From Legionella geestiana (GTDB lineage: Bacteria; Pseudomonadota; Gammaproteobacteria; Legionellales; Legionellaceae): a stretch of 64,000 bases of DNA. This document shows, piece after piece, positions 25,807 to 34,815 of the stretch. Each line of letters begins with the position of its first letter. Positions within the stretch are counted from its first letter, which is position 1. Below the pieces are notes generated by a model, which saw only the letters and a list, made by a program, of their open reading frames with translations, had not been told where the DNA came from and ran no database searches. Made by a program: the position numbers and the translations under genes. The stretch is taken from assembly GCF_004571195.1 (NCBI RefSeq), contig NZ_CP038271.1:2227001-2291000 (forward strand), written 5' to 3'.

Positions 25807-27291
25807 TTACCATGCCGCGCGAAGCGGCAGACCTACGGTATTTTCATAGACATCGTTATGACGCTTTTTAAAATCAACCAGTGCCGGCTCGCGTGCGAAG
25901 GCTTTTTGTAAATACGTGCTGTTTGAAAGGCCGGCTACATAATGTTCCTTATCCGATTCGGTTTTAAGCGTGCCCAGAAAATCGGCGATGCGTTTTGCTG
26001 CATCCTCCGGTGTCGCTGAAAGAATGAGCGCGTCAGCTTCAAGCCATGCACCATAGTCCAGTATTCCGGGTAAAGAACGGCTGCGAAGTGGGGCACTGTC
26101 TTGACGGATATGGTCATGCAAATTGCGAATTGATTCACTGTATAACCGCAGTTGTTCTCTGATGCCTGGTGTAAACGCATTATCGAAGTTGTGTGAAAGT
26201 CTTGAAACCAGATATCGGTTGAAAGTGCCATACAGAGCCGCGCTGTTCTCTTTTTCTAAAATTGCAATTATCTCTGGTATATAGTGTTCTTCGAAGAGCA
26301 TGTTTGTCTGCATGATATCTATTTTAAGTCGCAGTCTTGTTTTTGCATCAAAATTTTGATGCAAATCATCAAGAAATGCGTTCATTTTCGCATGGTTTTT
26401 AAGAAGATACGGGTTTGAACGCAGGTTAAGGAGGCCTCGAATGACGATGTTTGCACTGATATCGGAAACGAGGGTCTGCTTTTCAATAACGTCAGTGTAA
26501 AAAGAGATAATATCGGCCTCTACGGTTTTGCAATCAGGGCTTTTTGCATCGAGACATTCCCTTTCAAAAATATGATGAATAGTCGGGATGATTTTATGTT
26601 TCAGACGAGAATCATCGTCCTGATTACGCCAAAAGAGGGAAATAAGTTTTCTTATCTCATTCACGTTTGCAGAGACGCTCATCGCATCCAGCTGCAGATA
26701 TTTTTTTGAAACTCCCCCTGAGTGTAAATGAGAGTCATCGGCTTTTGAGTGGTTTGCATTGCTTTCTGCATAAGGAAATGCATTAAAAATGCTGCGAGGG
26801 GCGATGCCGTTTTTTAATGGCAGAGGATAGCCGTTTGAGGTTAACAGGTGATAAATGAACGTGTCACACCGGAATTGCCCCCGACGGGTGCATCGTACCT
26901 TTCCCTCTGAATCGGTGTAACCGTGGTTCACTGCATAAGTCGATGCAGCCGTATAGTCCGTGCAGTCTAAATCGCTTTGAAAATTGCCTTCTCTTAAAAT
27001 ACGCAAAACGGCGCTTTTTTCCGAGGCAATGCCATAGCGTCCGCCCCAGAAGCGTGAGGTGTTTTTGAAGTCTTCAAGACGGTTAAGCTGAATGACATGT
27101 TTGTCATCATTCATTACTTCAAGTATCTGACAGGAAATTTCGCAGGGAGTAGCGGAGATGCCAATATGACCGATATTTCCCAGTAATGGCATGTTCAAGT
27201 CGCGTCCCAGAATATGGGTGGAAAAAGCCGCAAAAGCACTGGTATGTGAGACCAGCAAAAGAAAGAAAATGCGCATTTTTTTCATTATCAT
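25807..27291 (-). CDS. Secreted protein with cysteine-hydrolase-like N-terminal part (NlpC/P60-like)
   Basis: This 494-residue protein begins with a signal peptide (MKKMRIFFLLLVSHTSAFA). Residues 20-180 contain GHIGISATP and, later, FRCDTFIYHLLTSNGYPLP. A histidine in an HxGI strand followed by a C-[DS]-x-hydrophobic helix recalls permuted NlpC/P60 (YiiX-like) cysteine hydrolases, which would make C153 or nearby the nucleophile. The rest (about 200-494) is helical and unrecognised. The gene is more AT-rich than its neighbours. The role could be peptidoglycan or amide hydrolysis; this is a weak inference. Confidence 0.58.
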   Translation of the reverse strand: MIMKKMRIFFLLLVSHTSAFAAFSTHILGRDLNMPLLGNIGHIGISATPCEISCQILEVMNDDKHVIQLNRLEDFKNTSRFWGGRYGIASEKSAVLRILREGNFQSDLDCTDYTAASTYAVNHGYTDSEGKVRCTRRGQFRCDTFIYHLLTSNGYPLPLKNGIAPRSIFNAFPYAESNANHSKADDSHLHSGGVSKKYLQLDAMSVSANVNEIRKLISLFWRNQDDDSRLKHKIIPTIHHIFERECLDAKSPDCKTVEADIISFYTDVIEKQTLVSDISANIVIRGLLNLRSNPYLLKNHAKMNAFLDDLHQNFDAKTRLRLKIDIMQTNMLFEEHYIPEIIAILEKENSAALYGTFNRYLVSRLSHNFDNAFTPGIREQLRLYSESIRNLHDHIRQDSAPLRSRSLPGILDYGAWLEADALILSATPEDAAKRIADFLGTLKTESDKEHYVAGLSNSTYLQKAFAREPALVDFKKRHNDVYENTVGLPLRAAW

Positions 27292-27408
27292 TTGATGGCT
27301 CGCTCCGACCGGGTTATGCCTTCATCATTCTGGAATTCGTTCTCCTCAAAAAGCAGGCATGATAAACGCTTCTTTTATTAGTAGTAGCACACATTTTCTT
27401 TTTAAAGT

Positions 27409-27426
27409 AATGAGGACACGCCCTAA
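27409..27426. repeat. Repeat end AATGAGGACACGCCCTAA, single arm
   Basis: The 18 bases match the right arm of the repeat at 39230-39264 and that at 40743-40782. No opposite arm is seen within about 120 bp upstream. It lies in the intergenic region before the split glycosyltransferase-like gene and is probably the remnant of a small mobile element. Confidence 0.55.
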
Positions 27427-27487
27427 CCCTGATTATCCATACATCAGGCCCAATACCATTGGAGAAGTTTTTTAGACATGATGCAAT

Positions 27488-28567
27488 ATGAACAAAGTCA
27501 ACAAATTAAGGCCTTTCATGGTTCCTGCATCGCGTATGAATCCCACCGTGTCTGAAATTACCATCAAGTCCCGACAGAATAATCCTGCCAATGTGCCTGA
27601 GATAATCTTCCTGCTGACAGCCCCTTTTGATGAAAACGCCAAAACGGGTGACGGGCAATACGCACTGTCTCTGGCAGCGGGATTTCTGGAATTCGGTGAG
27701 GGTACGGACTGTATCTGGATACGCGAGGCAGATAAGCATTATTCGCTTCCTTGTTACAAAGGCTGTACGCCAGTGCCTGCGGGTACTCTGCCGACGGTGG
27801 AGGTACTGCAGTCAGTGGCCAATGGACACGCGGTACTGACCGGTTATCGTTTCCGTGAAGGGGCTTCTCTGAGCTATATTATTCCAAGGATTATACGGCA
27901 AACTACCCTCGCAACGCCGAAAATGCTGATATCGGAGAGCGGGACACTGACCAGCCTGTTTTATACCTCACTGTTTGGGGGGAAGGTGAATCAGCTTGAG
28001 CGTCATTCCCTGGAGACTCAACTTGAGAAGCTTGATGCTTTAATGGCCGACTATGATGAGGCGCTTCAGGGTGCATCTGAAAACGTGCAGAGCATTGAAC
28101 AGTGTCTCAACCAGGAAAGAGGAGCATTAACGAAAGGTGAGCACTCAAGAATGCGGCGATCGCTTGAAACATACAAGCAATCCTGCAAACAGCTTAAAAA
28201 AAAGCGAAAAGTGGTGGAAGACTGGATAAAGCTGCTTTTGCACATTGAGGGCGAGTTTCATGCCACTCAACTGAACACCGCGCTGCTGACAAAAGCGTTA
28301 TGGTCACTTTCCATGTTGCCCGCTGAGGCACTTTTTAACCTGTCTGAGCCATTACCACCGCTCAAAAAACCTTCTGTTAATCTGCTGTTTGCCGCAGCAT
28401 TATCTGCCGCACGCATCGATGTGCTTCGCCAGAATGTAATTGAGCAAATGGTTAAAAGCATCCATAAATTAGCTGATGGACGCACATCGGGAATTGATAT
28501 CCATATCAGACCACCACAAACGGGCGCATTTTTTTATGCCGATGGATATCAAGCGGTTTCAAGATGA
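27488..28567 (+). CDS. Glycosyltransferase-like protein, N-terminal part of a split gene
   Basis: This 359-residue frame holds a first domain (EIIFLLTAPFDENAKTGDGQYAL, about 35-150) resembling the N-terminal half of a GT-B glycosyltransferase. A coiled coil follows (about 170-245, rich in Gln, Glu and Lys). It ends after IDIHIRPPQTGAFF in nine unrelated residues. The natural continuation, MPMDIKRFQDEGF..., lies in the +1 frame, so this frame and the next are one gene broken at a T7 run (28529-28535). The start is uncertain: the best ribosome site (GGAGAAG, 27461-27467) faces an out-of-frame ATG at 27478 that would give a 25-residue peptide. Confidence 0.7.
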   Translation: MNKVNKLRPFMVPASRMNPTVSEITIKSRQNNPANVPEIIFLLTAPFDENAKTGDGQYALSLAAGFLEFGEGTDCIWIREADKHYSLPCYKGCTPVPAGTLPTVEVLQSVANGHAVLTGYRFREGASLSYIIPRIIRQTTLATPKMLISESGTLTSLFYTSLFGGKVNQLERHSLETQLEKLDALMADYDEALQGASENVQSIEQCLNQERGALTKGEHSRMRRSLETYKQSCKQLKKKRKVVEDWIKLLLHIEGEFHATQLNTALLTKALWSLSMLPAEALFNLSEPLPPLKKPSVNLLFAAALSAARIDVLRQNVIEQMVKSIHKLADGRTSGIDIHIRPPQTGAFFYADGYQAVSR

Positions 28568-29705
28568 AGGGTTTGCGGTCAACCTGACGATTCACGAGTA
28601 CAAGCAAAATTACACAAGGCCGCATCTCCAGGAAATGACCCATGCGTTGATGCGTGAAGCTGATTCCGTGTTGTTTTTTAACGAAAAAGACCGGAAAAAT
28701 GCCATTCGAGCCAGTCAAAAAGGCGTGCTCCTTTTCGGGCGGTTGATACCTGGTGGTGGATTGTATGCGCTTGAGCCCTATGATTTGGCAGGCAAGGCGA
28801 ATGAATTGACAGTTGCCTCGCAACTTTTAAGCTCAAATCCCGAATCCATTGAGGCGGTACTTGCCAAGCCACCCAATATCCTGAGTTTTGGCACCATACG
28901 CAATGGCAAGGGTTTTGAGGAAGCGCTTGGTCTTGCACGGGAAATAAAGCGTCGGGTGCAGGCGGGGGATAAACGTTTCACGTCAACCGTTTTTGTGGCG
29001 GGCGATCCTCAGGGTACGGCACTGATGCAGGAGCTCTTTGCAGAGCGATACGGTGAGCAGCGCTTAAAAAAACTGCAGCAGACTGTCCCAGCCCCGCAGG
29101 CTGACGCATCTGATGCGGAAAGGAGAGCATACTGGCAGCTTGTCAAGGACGAACTTGAAGAGCAGTTGCAGAACGAAAACGTGCCGCCGGAAAATCCCTT
29201 TCTGGTCATTTATCCATGGTGTAAACCAAAGGTACTTGAACGATTAAAGCACCTTTGTAAATACGTTTGTCGAATGGATGATATGGGAATGCGTTTCAAC
29301 GGTTCTGGAGTTATTTCCGTTCTGGATGCCGGCATTGTCTACACGAAGTGGGGTTGTGTCACTGACGAACAATTTATCAATGGGGGCGAATACGAAGGTG
29401 CGGTAGACCTCGGTTCCAACAAATACGGCATTCATCAGTCCCGAAAGTTTTTCGACAGCCGACGGCAAACACTCTCCACCTATCGACGTGACCCGGGCTC
29501 TCGCCCTGTGGCAGCTATTCTTGATTCGATTATTGCGCGTGAAAAAAATCAGCAAAAATATAAAAATCAACTGTGGCTCAGTGACAATTATCAGTCAGTT
29601 AAAAAAGCACAGGCACTGCTGCGCGAGGTATTTACGCTTGAAAACAGTACGAACCATTTGAAACAGGCATTTGCAGCTCGTCACCTGACGCATCCCGGCG
29701 CCTGA
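28476..29705 (+). CDS. Glycosyltransferase-like protein, C-terminal part of a split gene
   Basis: This 409-residue frame continues the preceding one. Real homology probably begins at MPMDIKRF (28542); the first 22 residues are read from the overlap. VNLTIHEYKQNYTRPHLQ, ADSVLFFNEKDRKNA and PPNILSFGTIRNGKGFEEAL fit the nucleotide-sugar half of a GT-B enzyme. Joined to the upstream part by removal of one base, the product would be about 738 residues. There is no signal peptide. A host-directed effector role is possible in this genus but unproven. GGCGCC repeats (29697-29702, 29710-29715) flank the stop. Confidence 0.7.
   Translation: MDAHRELISISDHHKRAHFFMPMDIKRFQDEGFAVNLTIHEYKQNYTRPHLQEMTHALMREADSVLFFNEKDRKNAIRASQKGVLLFGRLIPGGGLYALEPYDLAGKANELTVASQLLSSNPESIEAVLAKPPNILSFGTIRNGKGFEEALGLAREIKRRVQAGDKRFTSTVFVAGDPQGTALMQELFAERYGEQRLKKLQQTVPAPQADASDAERRAYWQLVKDELEEQLQNENVPPENPFLVIYPWCKPKVLERLKHLCKYVCRMDDMGMRFNGSGVISVLDAGIVYTKWGCVTDEQFINGGEYEGAVDLGSNKYGIHQSRKFFDSRRQTLSTYRRDPGSRPVAAILDSIIAREKNQQKYKNQLWLSDNYQSVKKAQALLREVFTLENSTNHLKQAFAARHLTHPGA
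28529..28535 (+). other. T7 run at the likely frameshift site
   Basis: Seven consecutive T bases lie where the two halves of the glycosyltransferase-like gene change frame. Six T's would join the two frames into one continuous reading. The run could be a sequencing error, a slipped-strand mutation that can revert, or a site of transcriptional slippage. Confidence 0.65.
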
Positions 29706-29759
29706 CTCTGGCGCCATTATAAAGGAGGGCCTCTACCGGATGGTCTCCACAGCTAACTG

Positions 29760-30578
29760 TCATTTCTTCGCGAGAATGACATCAATAATGTGGGTGTCGT
29801 GGTAAGGAAAGGTAAATATGCCCGTGAACAGGCGCTTTAAACGCTCCAGCAAAAAATTGCGTGGCAGCATGCGAATCGAGAGCGTGTTTAGAAACCAGGT
29901 GCCCTCAATCCCAAAACGCGCCAGTTCCTCGACATTGTTGATGGTAATCGGAATACTGAGACGCTCATGGGCAATTACTTCAAAATGGTTTTCATGGAAA
30001 GTATTCAGCAGTGATTCGAGATCATTGGCAACAGTCGTGTTTTTGACCACAGCCTTGTAATAATGCCCGACAATGCGTCCAAGGAGCGTGTCTTTGGCGA
30101 TAAATTCCGCGAGATAGCGCTGCGCCAGTGGAAACGATTCGTAGGTGGTGGTGATGAGTGAAAAATGGCCATTGGCGCGTGTGAGCAGATTGGCTTCGCG
30201 AAACAGGGTACTAATGGGAATGTAGGCGTTGATAAAGTGCGCGAGTACGAGATCTTGACTGTGAGGCGGCAGAAAGCGGTCGGCATCAGCCGCACTCGCT
30301 TCGATGGTCGTCAGAGGCAGGGCAGAGCTGGCACGTTTTAACATTTCACGCGAAACATCAATGCCGGTAAAATGTGCATCCGCGAGAGTATCGTTCAGAC
30401 GGCTCGCAAAAGCGCCATCGCCGACACCAAAATCCAAAACTTTGTAATTCGGGCGTTGTCCAAGGTGAAAGCGCTCAATCTGCGCTATGGCGGCATCGTG
30501 CGAACGCGTGATGGCGCCAAAGCGGTTTGCCGTGGCATAGTGCTCGGCAATGGTGTTGTACATGGCCTTTAAGGTCAC
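29760..30578 (-). CDS. SAM-dependent class I methyltransferase
   Basis: This 272-residue protein has motif I VLDFGVGDGAFASRL near residue 48, followed by FTGIDVSREMLKRA and SQDLVLAHFIN. These are the SAM-binding strands of a Rossmann methyltransferase. The substrate cannot be read. I chose the GTG at 30578, which has AGGGA six bases upstream; an ATG at 30563 (MYNTIAEHYA) and an ORF start at 30629 are alternatives. It is divergent from the polysaccharide cluster, which hints at sugar or lipid modification, but only by position. Confidence 0.8.
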   Translation of the reverse strand: MTLKAMYNTIAEHYATANRFGAITRSHDAAIAQIERFHLGQRPNYKVLDFGVGDGAFASRLNDTLADAHFTGIDVSREMLKRASSALPLTTIEASAADADRFLPPHSQDLVLAHFINAYIPISTLFREANLLTRANGHFSLITTTYESFPLAQRYLAEFIAKDTLLGRIVGHYYKAVVKNTTVANDLESLLNTFHENHFEVIAHERLSIPITINNVEELARFGIEGTWFLNTLSIRMLPRNFLLERLKRLFTGIFTFPYHDTHIIDVILAKK

Positions 30579-30712
30579 GCAAAATCCCTGTTGATGGCTG
30601 ATTGGGGTAAGAGTATAACCCCAAGCCACTTGAAAATACTATCTTAAGCGCGTTGGGGATATCGCTCTGTTGTGGTATTGTCGGCGTTATTTGAGCGCGG
30701 GGGCGTGAGCGT

Positions 30713-32590
30713 ATGTGCGGAATTGCGGGTTATATCAGCAGTCAGGGGCACCGGAATTTACAGGCGTCTCTTGAAGCCATACAGCATCGCGGGCCGGATG
30801 CCTCAGGTGTCTGGATACCTGAAAACCTGCCCTGTGCCGTGGGGCTTGGGCATGTGCGCCTCAGCATTCTTGATACCGGCACACGTGCCAATCAGCCCTT
30901 TTGTTTTGGTGATTCCCTCGCGCTCGTTTTTAATGGCGAAATCTATAATCACGCGTCTTTGCGGGAAGAGCTTCAGGCGAAGGGATACACGTTCACGACC
31001 CATTCAGACACCGAGGTTGTGCTGCATGCCTGGCGGGAATTTGGCAGGGAGTGTTTCTCTCGATTTGATGGCATGTTCGCACTCGCACTGACTGACAACG
31101 AAAAGGGAATAACGGTATTGGCGCGCGATCGCCTTGGCATCAAACCGCTCTACTGGCGGGAAGACGCTTCAGGCTGGCAGTTTTGTTCCGAAATTAAAGG
31201 ACTGGGCGCACTTTCCAGTACGCGCTTACAGCCCGACAGCGCTTTTTTCGCGGAATTTCTTTTAAATGGTTTTCTCTATGAGCCGCACAGCGGTTTTATC
31301 GGCGTAGAGAAAGTTCCGCCAGGGCACGGGCTAACCATCGATTGGAAGCACTGGAAGGCGACCCCTTTTACATGGGCGCAGCCACTCAATGCCCCAGAAG
31401 GCGAGAGTCTTGAAGAACTCGTAGACGCTGCCGCGCGGCTGCAGTCTGAAGCCGATGTGCCCGTTGGCCTTTTTTTTAGTGGCGGAGTTGATTCTTCAGT
31501 ACTGGCGGCGTCTCTTGGCGGGCGACTCAAAGGCTTTTGTGCCACTTATCCCGGGCGTGAAGCGGAAGCCGCCACGGCAAAGGACATCGCAGAGCGGCTT
31601 CACTTGCCGCTTGAAATGGCAGAAATGTGCGCTGAGTCGCGCTCGCCCGAGGATATTCTTGAGGCTTTTCGTGCGGTTGCCGCCGGTACCGGTGAGCCGA
31701 TTTCAGATTTTACGTTTCTTGCGACTGCCGAGCTTTCCGCACTCGCGCGTGCGCGTGGGTTTAAGGTCATGCTCTCCGGCATGGGTGCTGACGAGCTTTT
31801 TGCAGGCTACCCGCGCTACCTGATGCTGCGTCTGCGTCCTCTGCTGCGCGCGTTATCACCGCTTTTGCGTGCAAGTGCCAGCTGGTTGCGAAAGCACCCT
31901 TCCCTTGCGCGTAAAACCGACCGCCTTATCCGTTTTGCGGCAGAGGCAGACTTCGTCAAGGCTTATACACAGCTGATTGGATATCTGGGGCCAGAAGAAG
32001 TTAATGCGCTCCTGCAAAATCCTCATGCGTGTGAATCCTTCTGGGCAAGGATGCGCCAGTATCTGCGCGCGTTAACGGCTAAAACAGATCTTGAGAAGGC
32101 GCTCGCGCTTGACCTTACGGGCTTTCTCGCGCACAACCTTACGGTCACTGACATGGCCAGCATGCAGCATGCGGTCGAAATCCGTGTACCGCTTCTCGCA
32201 GACAGTCTGCTGGCATATGCACAAAGTGCTAAAGTCAGTACTCTGATGGGGTTTCGACGTGGCAAGCAGCCTCTGCGGGCGTTGCTTGCCAAAAAACTGC
32301 CACACCTCCTTGTCAATCAGCCAAAAGCCGGTTTTAATCCGCCTCTTGATGCGAGCATCAATGCCCTTGGTGAGGCGCGCATTGCCGCTATTTTGCAAAA
32401 AGGGCCTGTGAGCCGCGTTTGCTGCCTGTCGGTCATGCAATCCATACTGAGTGCCCACTTCAGTGGAAAGCGCAATGAAACGTGCAAAATCTGGCAGTTG
32501 CTCTATTTTAATTTCTGGCTTGAGCACCATGGCGCATTTGATGAGCGGGTGAATCCTCAGAAGTCGGATATGGTAGAATCCGCGGCGTGA
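30713..32590 (+). CDS. Glutamine-dependent asparagine synthetase-like amidotransferase
   Basis: This 625-residue protein starts MCGIAGYIS with catalytic Cys2 of the class II glutamine amidotransferase. AIQHRGPDASG and FNGEIYNH follow. The synthetase domain has the PP-loop FFSGGVDSSVLA near residue 256 and SGMGADELFAGYPRY near 360. In polysaccharide clusters such enzymes often amidate sugar acids instead of making free asparagine, and three glycan genes follow here. The next gene starts at or just after its stop. The C-terminal 60 residues are normal in length. Confidence 0.9.
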   Translation: MCGIAGYISSQGHRNLQASLEAIQHRGPDASGVWIPENLPCAVGLGHVRLSILDTGTRANQPFCFGDSLALVFNGEIYNHASLREELQAKGYTFTTHSDTEVVLHAWREFGRECFSRFDGMFALALTDNEKGITVLARDRLGIKPLYWREDASGWQFCSEIKGLGALSSTRLQPDSAFFAEFLLNGFLYEPHSGFIGVEKVPPGHGLTIDWKHWKATPFTWAQPLNAPEGESLEELVDAAARLQSEADVPVGLFFSGGVDSSVLAASLGGRLKGFCATYPGREAEAATAKDIAERLHLPLEMAEMCAESRSPEDILEAFRAVAAGTGEPISDFTFLATAELSALARARGFKVMLSGMGADELFAGYPRYLMLRLRPLLRALSPLLRASASWLRKHPSLARKTDRLIRFAAEADFVKAYTQLIGYLGPEEVNALLQNPHACESFWARMRQYLRALTAKTDLEKALALDLTGFLAHNLTVTDMASMQHAVEIRVPLLADSLLAYAQSAKVSTLMGFRRGKQPLRALLAKKLPHLLVNQPKAGFNPPLDASINALGEARIAAILQKGPVSRVCCLSVMQSILSAHFSGKRNETCKIWQLLYFNFWLEHHGAFDERVNPQKSDMVESAA

Positions 32591-32607
32591 ATCAGATGGG
32601 AGCGTGC

Positions 32608-33801
32608 GTGAATCTTTTGCTGTTAAGTTTTTATTACGAGCCGGATTTATCGGCGGGTTCGTTTCGTACGGCGGCACTCGTGCGCGCGCTCAAGGCACGC
32701 TACTCTGATAACGTGCGCATCCATGTGATTACCAGTATGCCAAACCGCTACGCCTCACACACGGTTTCTGTAGCGTCTGAGGAAGACATCGACGGGCTTC
32801 GCATCACGCGACTTACCCTGCCTCTGCACCGGGGTGGCATGCGTGCCCAGGTTCAGGCGTTTACGCATTTTTTTTTCAAGTCGCTGCGTGTAGCCCGTAA
32901 AGAAAACTACGATGCGGTATTTGCGACCTCCTCGCGGCTTTTTACCGGTTTTTTGGGGGCGATTGTGGCACGCCGTCAGAAAGCACCACTGTATTTTGAT
33001 GTGCGCGATTTGTTTGTTGATACCCTGGGTGATATTCTGCCGCGCCCGCTGATGCGGTTGATGTCGCCGTTTTTGCGCACCATTGAACGCTTTACATTCA
33101 AAACCGCTGCCAGGGTGAACGTTGTGTCCGAAGGGTTTTTGCCCTATTGCCGGGAGCACTTTCAGCTTGAACACTGCGATGTGTTCACTAACGGTATAGA
33201 TTCATTATTTTTAACGCCGCCCGAAACCGTAGAAAAGGCTTCATGGGCCACAGGCGGAAAAAAAATCATACTGTATGCGGGCAATATGGGGGAGGGGCAG
33301 GGGCTTGAAAAAATCATCCCGCCCATGGCCGTGGCGCTTGCGGCAACGCACCACTTTGTATTGATTGGTGACGGAGGACGCCGCGAGGCGCTCTTGAATG
33401 CACTTGAGGCTCGAGACGTGCAGAATGTAAGCCTGCTGTCACCGGTTGAGCGCAAGGCTCTGGTTGCCGCCTATCTACAGGCGGATATTCTTTTTCTGCA
33501 TTTGAACGATTGTCAGGCATTTTTGAAGGTTCTTCCTTCAAAACTCTTTGAATATGCGGCATTTACAAAACCCATTGCAGCCGGTGTGGCTGGTTTTGCC
33601 GAAGCGTTTATTGCGCGAGAACTTCCTGATGTTAAGGTTTTTACGCCATGTGATGCCGAGCATGCCGTTGAGGTTATTCGCAGTATGCCATCCAGTATAC
33701 CCCCCCGTGGCGCATTTAAGGCGCGATTTGCGCGCGAGAGCATCATGCAGCGTCTTGCAGAACAGCTTTTTGCACTGTCAAAAAGGGAGCATGCTGCATG
33801 A
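32608..33801 (+). CDS. GT4-family glycosyltransferase (WbuB-like)
   Basis: This 397-residue GT-B enzyme starts NLLLLSFYYEPDLSAGSFRTAALVRAL, the pattern of WbuB-type aminosugar transferases. Its nucleotide-sugar half has KKIILYAGNMGEGQGLEKIIP, FVLIGDGGRREAL and LPSKLFEYAAFTKPIAAG. It would add a sugar to a lipid-linked O-antigen or similar glycan at the cytoplasmic face. I chose the GTG at 32608, with GGGAG upstream. The following epimerase overlaps as ATGA, so the three genes form one operon. Confidence 0.9.
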   Translation: MNLLLLSFYYEPDLSAGSFRTAALVRALKARYSDNVRIHVITSMPNRYASHTVSVASEEDIDGLRITRLTLPLHRGGMRAQVQAFTHFFFKSLRVARKENYDAVFATSSRLFTGFLGAIVARRQKAPLYFDVRDLFVDTLGDILPRPLMRLMSPFLRTIERFTFKTAARVNVVSEGFLPYCREHFQLEHCDVFTNGIDSLFLTPPETVEKASWATGGKKIILYAGNMGEGQGLEKIIPPMAVALAATHHFVLIGDGGRREALLNALEARDVQNVSLLSPVERKALVAAYLQADILFLHLNDCQAFLKVLPSKLFEYAAFTKPIAAGVAGFAEAFIARELPDVKVFTPCDAEHAVEVIRSMPSSIPPRGAFKARFARESIMQRLAEQLFALSKREHAA

Positions 33802-34748
33802 CTAACCCCATATTAATCACCGGAGCCAATGGTTTTGTGGGAGAGGCCTGTCTGCGCCGCCTGCTCGCGAGCGGTGTGCCGCTACGTGCAGCATTGCGTT
33901 CTGAACGGCCAGTGCCAGACGGTGTGGAAAGTGTGACTGTTGGTGACATCGGACCTGACACCGACTGGAAAAAAGCGCTTGCCGGCTGCGAGGCCGTTAT
34001 CCATACCGCAGCGAGGGTGCATGTGATGCGGGAACAGGCGGCTGACCCGCTTGCGGCCTTTCGCCGAGTCAATGTCGAGGGCACCCTCAATCTGGCGCGC
34101 CAGGCGGCAGATGCCGGGGTTTCTCGATTTATTTTTCTCTCGAGCATCAAGGTCAATGGCGAATCAACACTTTCCGGGCACCCCTTTCGTGCAGAGCACG
34201 CGCCAAATCCGCTTGACCCTTACGGACAATCAAAATGGGAGGCGGAACAGGGGCTGTTTGCAATCGCGCGCGAAACCGGAATGGAGGCTGTTATTATCCG
34301 TCCGCCTCTCGTGTACGGCCCTCGAGTGAAGGGGAATTTTCGCTCCATGCTAAACGCTGTACAAAAGGGCATTCCCCTTCCGCTTGGTGGCCTTGAGAAT
34401 CGCCGAAGTCTGGTATTTGTTGATAATCTGGCCGATTTGATTCGCCAGTGTCTCACCCATCCCCGGGCTGCCAATGCGGTATTTCTTGTCAGCGATGGCG
34501 AAGATGTTTCTACCTCGACATTGTTGATGAGCTGCGCGAGTGCCATGAAGCGGCGCGCACGTCTGTTCCACGTTCCTCAGGCGCTGCTCTTTTTTATGGC
34601 GCGTCTTTTGGGGCGTGAAGACGCATTGTCACGCCTTTGCGGCAGTCTTCAGGTCGATATTGAGTCAACCTGCAGCCGCCTTAACTGGACACCGCCTGTG
34701 CCGTTTGAGGAAGCGCTGAAAATCACCATGCAGAATTTGTCAGACTGA
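33798..34748 (+). CDS. NAD-dependent epimerase/dehydratase (extended SDR)
   Basis: This 316-residue protein opens ILITGANGFVGEACLRRLL, the Rossmann GxxGxxG of extended short-chain dehydrogenases. The catalytic tyrosine and lysine are in PYGQSKWEAE, and the serine lies in LSSIKVNG. VIIRPPLVYGPRVKGNF is typical of GalE/WbpV-like nucleotide-sugar epimerases. It most likely converts an NDP-sugar used by the glycosyltransferases on either side. It starts in ATGA overlap with the GT4 gene, which has GGGAG in its tail as ribosome site. Confidence 0.92.
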   Translation: MTNPILITGANGFVGEACLRRLLASGVPLRAALRSERPVPDGVESVTVGDIGPDTDWKKALAGCEAVIHTAARVHVMREQAADPLAAFRRVNVEGTLNLARQAADAGVSRFIFLSSIKVNGESTLSGHPFRAEHAPNPLDPYGQSKWEAEQGLFAIARETGMEAVIIRPPLVYGPRVKGNFRSMLNAVQKGIPLPLGGLENRRSLVFVDNLADLIRQCLTHPRAANAVFLVSDGEDVSTSTLLMSCASAMKRRARLFHVPQALLFFMARLLGREDALSRLCGSLQVDIESTCSRLNWTPPVPFEEALKITMQNLSD

Positions 34749-34815
34749 TACGGATGGTTTATCATCCCCGCCGCTAGACAGGATTTCAACCTGCTTCGCA
34801 CACTTTGGAATTTTT

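Noticed and set aside
29697-29715. GGCGCC pair around the stop of the split glycosyltransferase-like gene as terminator
   Set aside because: Stem of six bases without any T-run; too weak to call.
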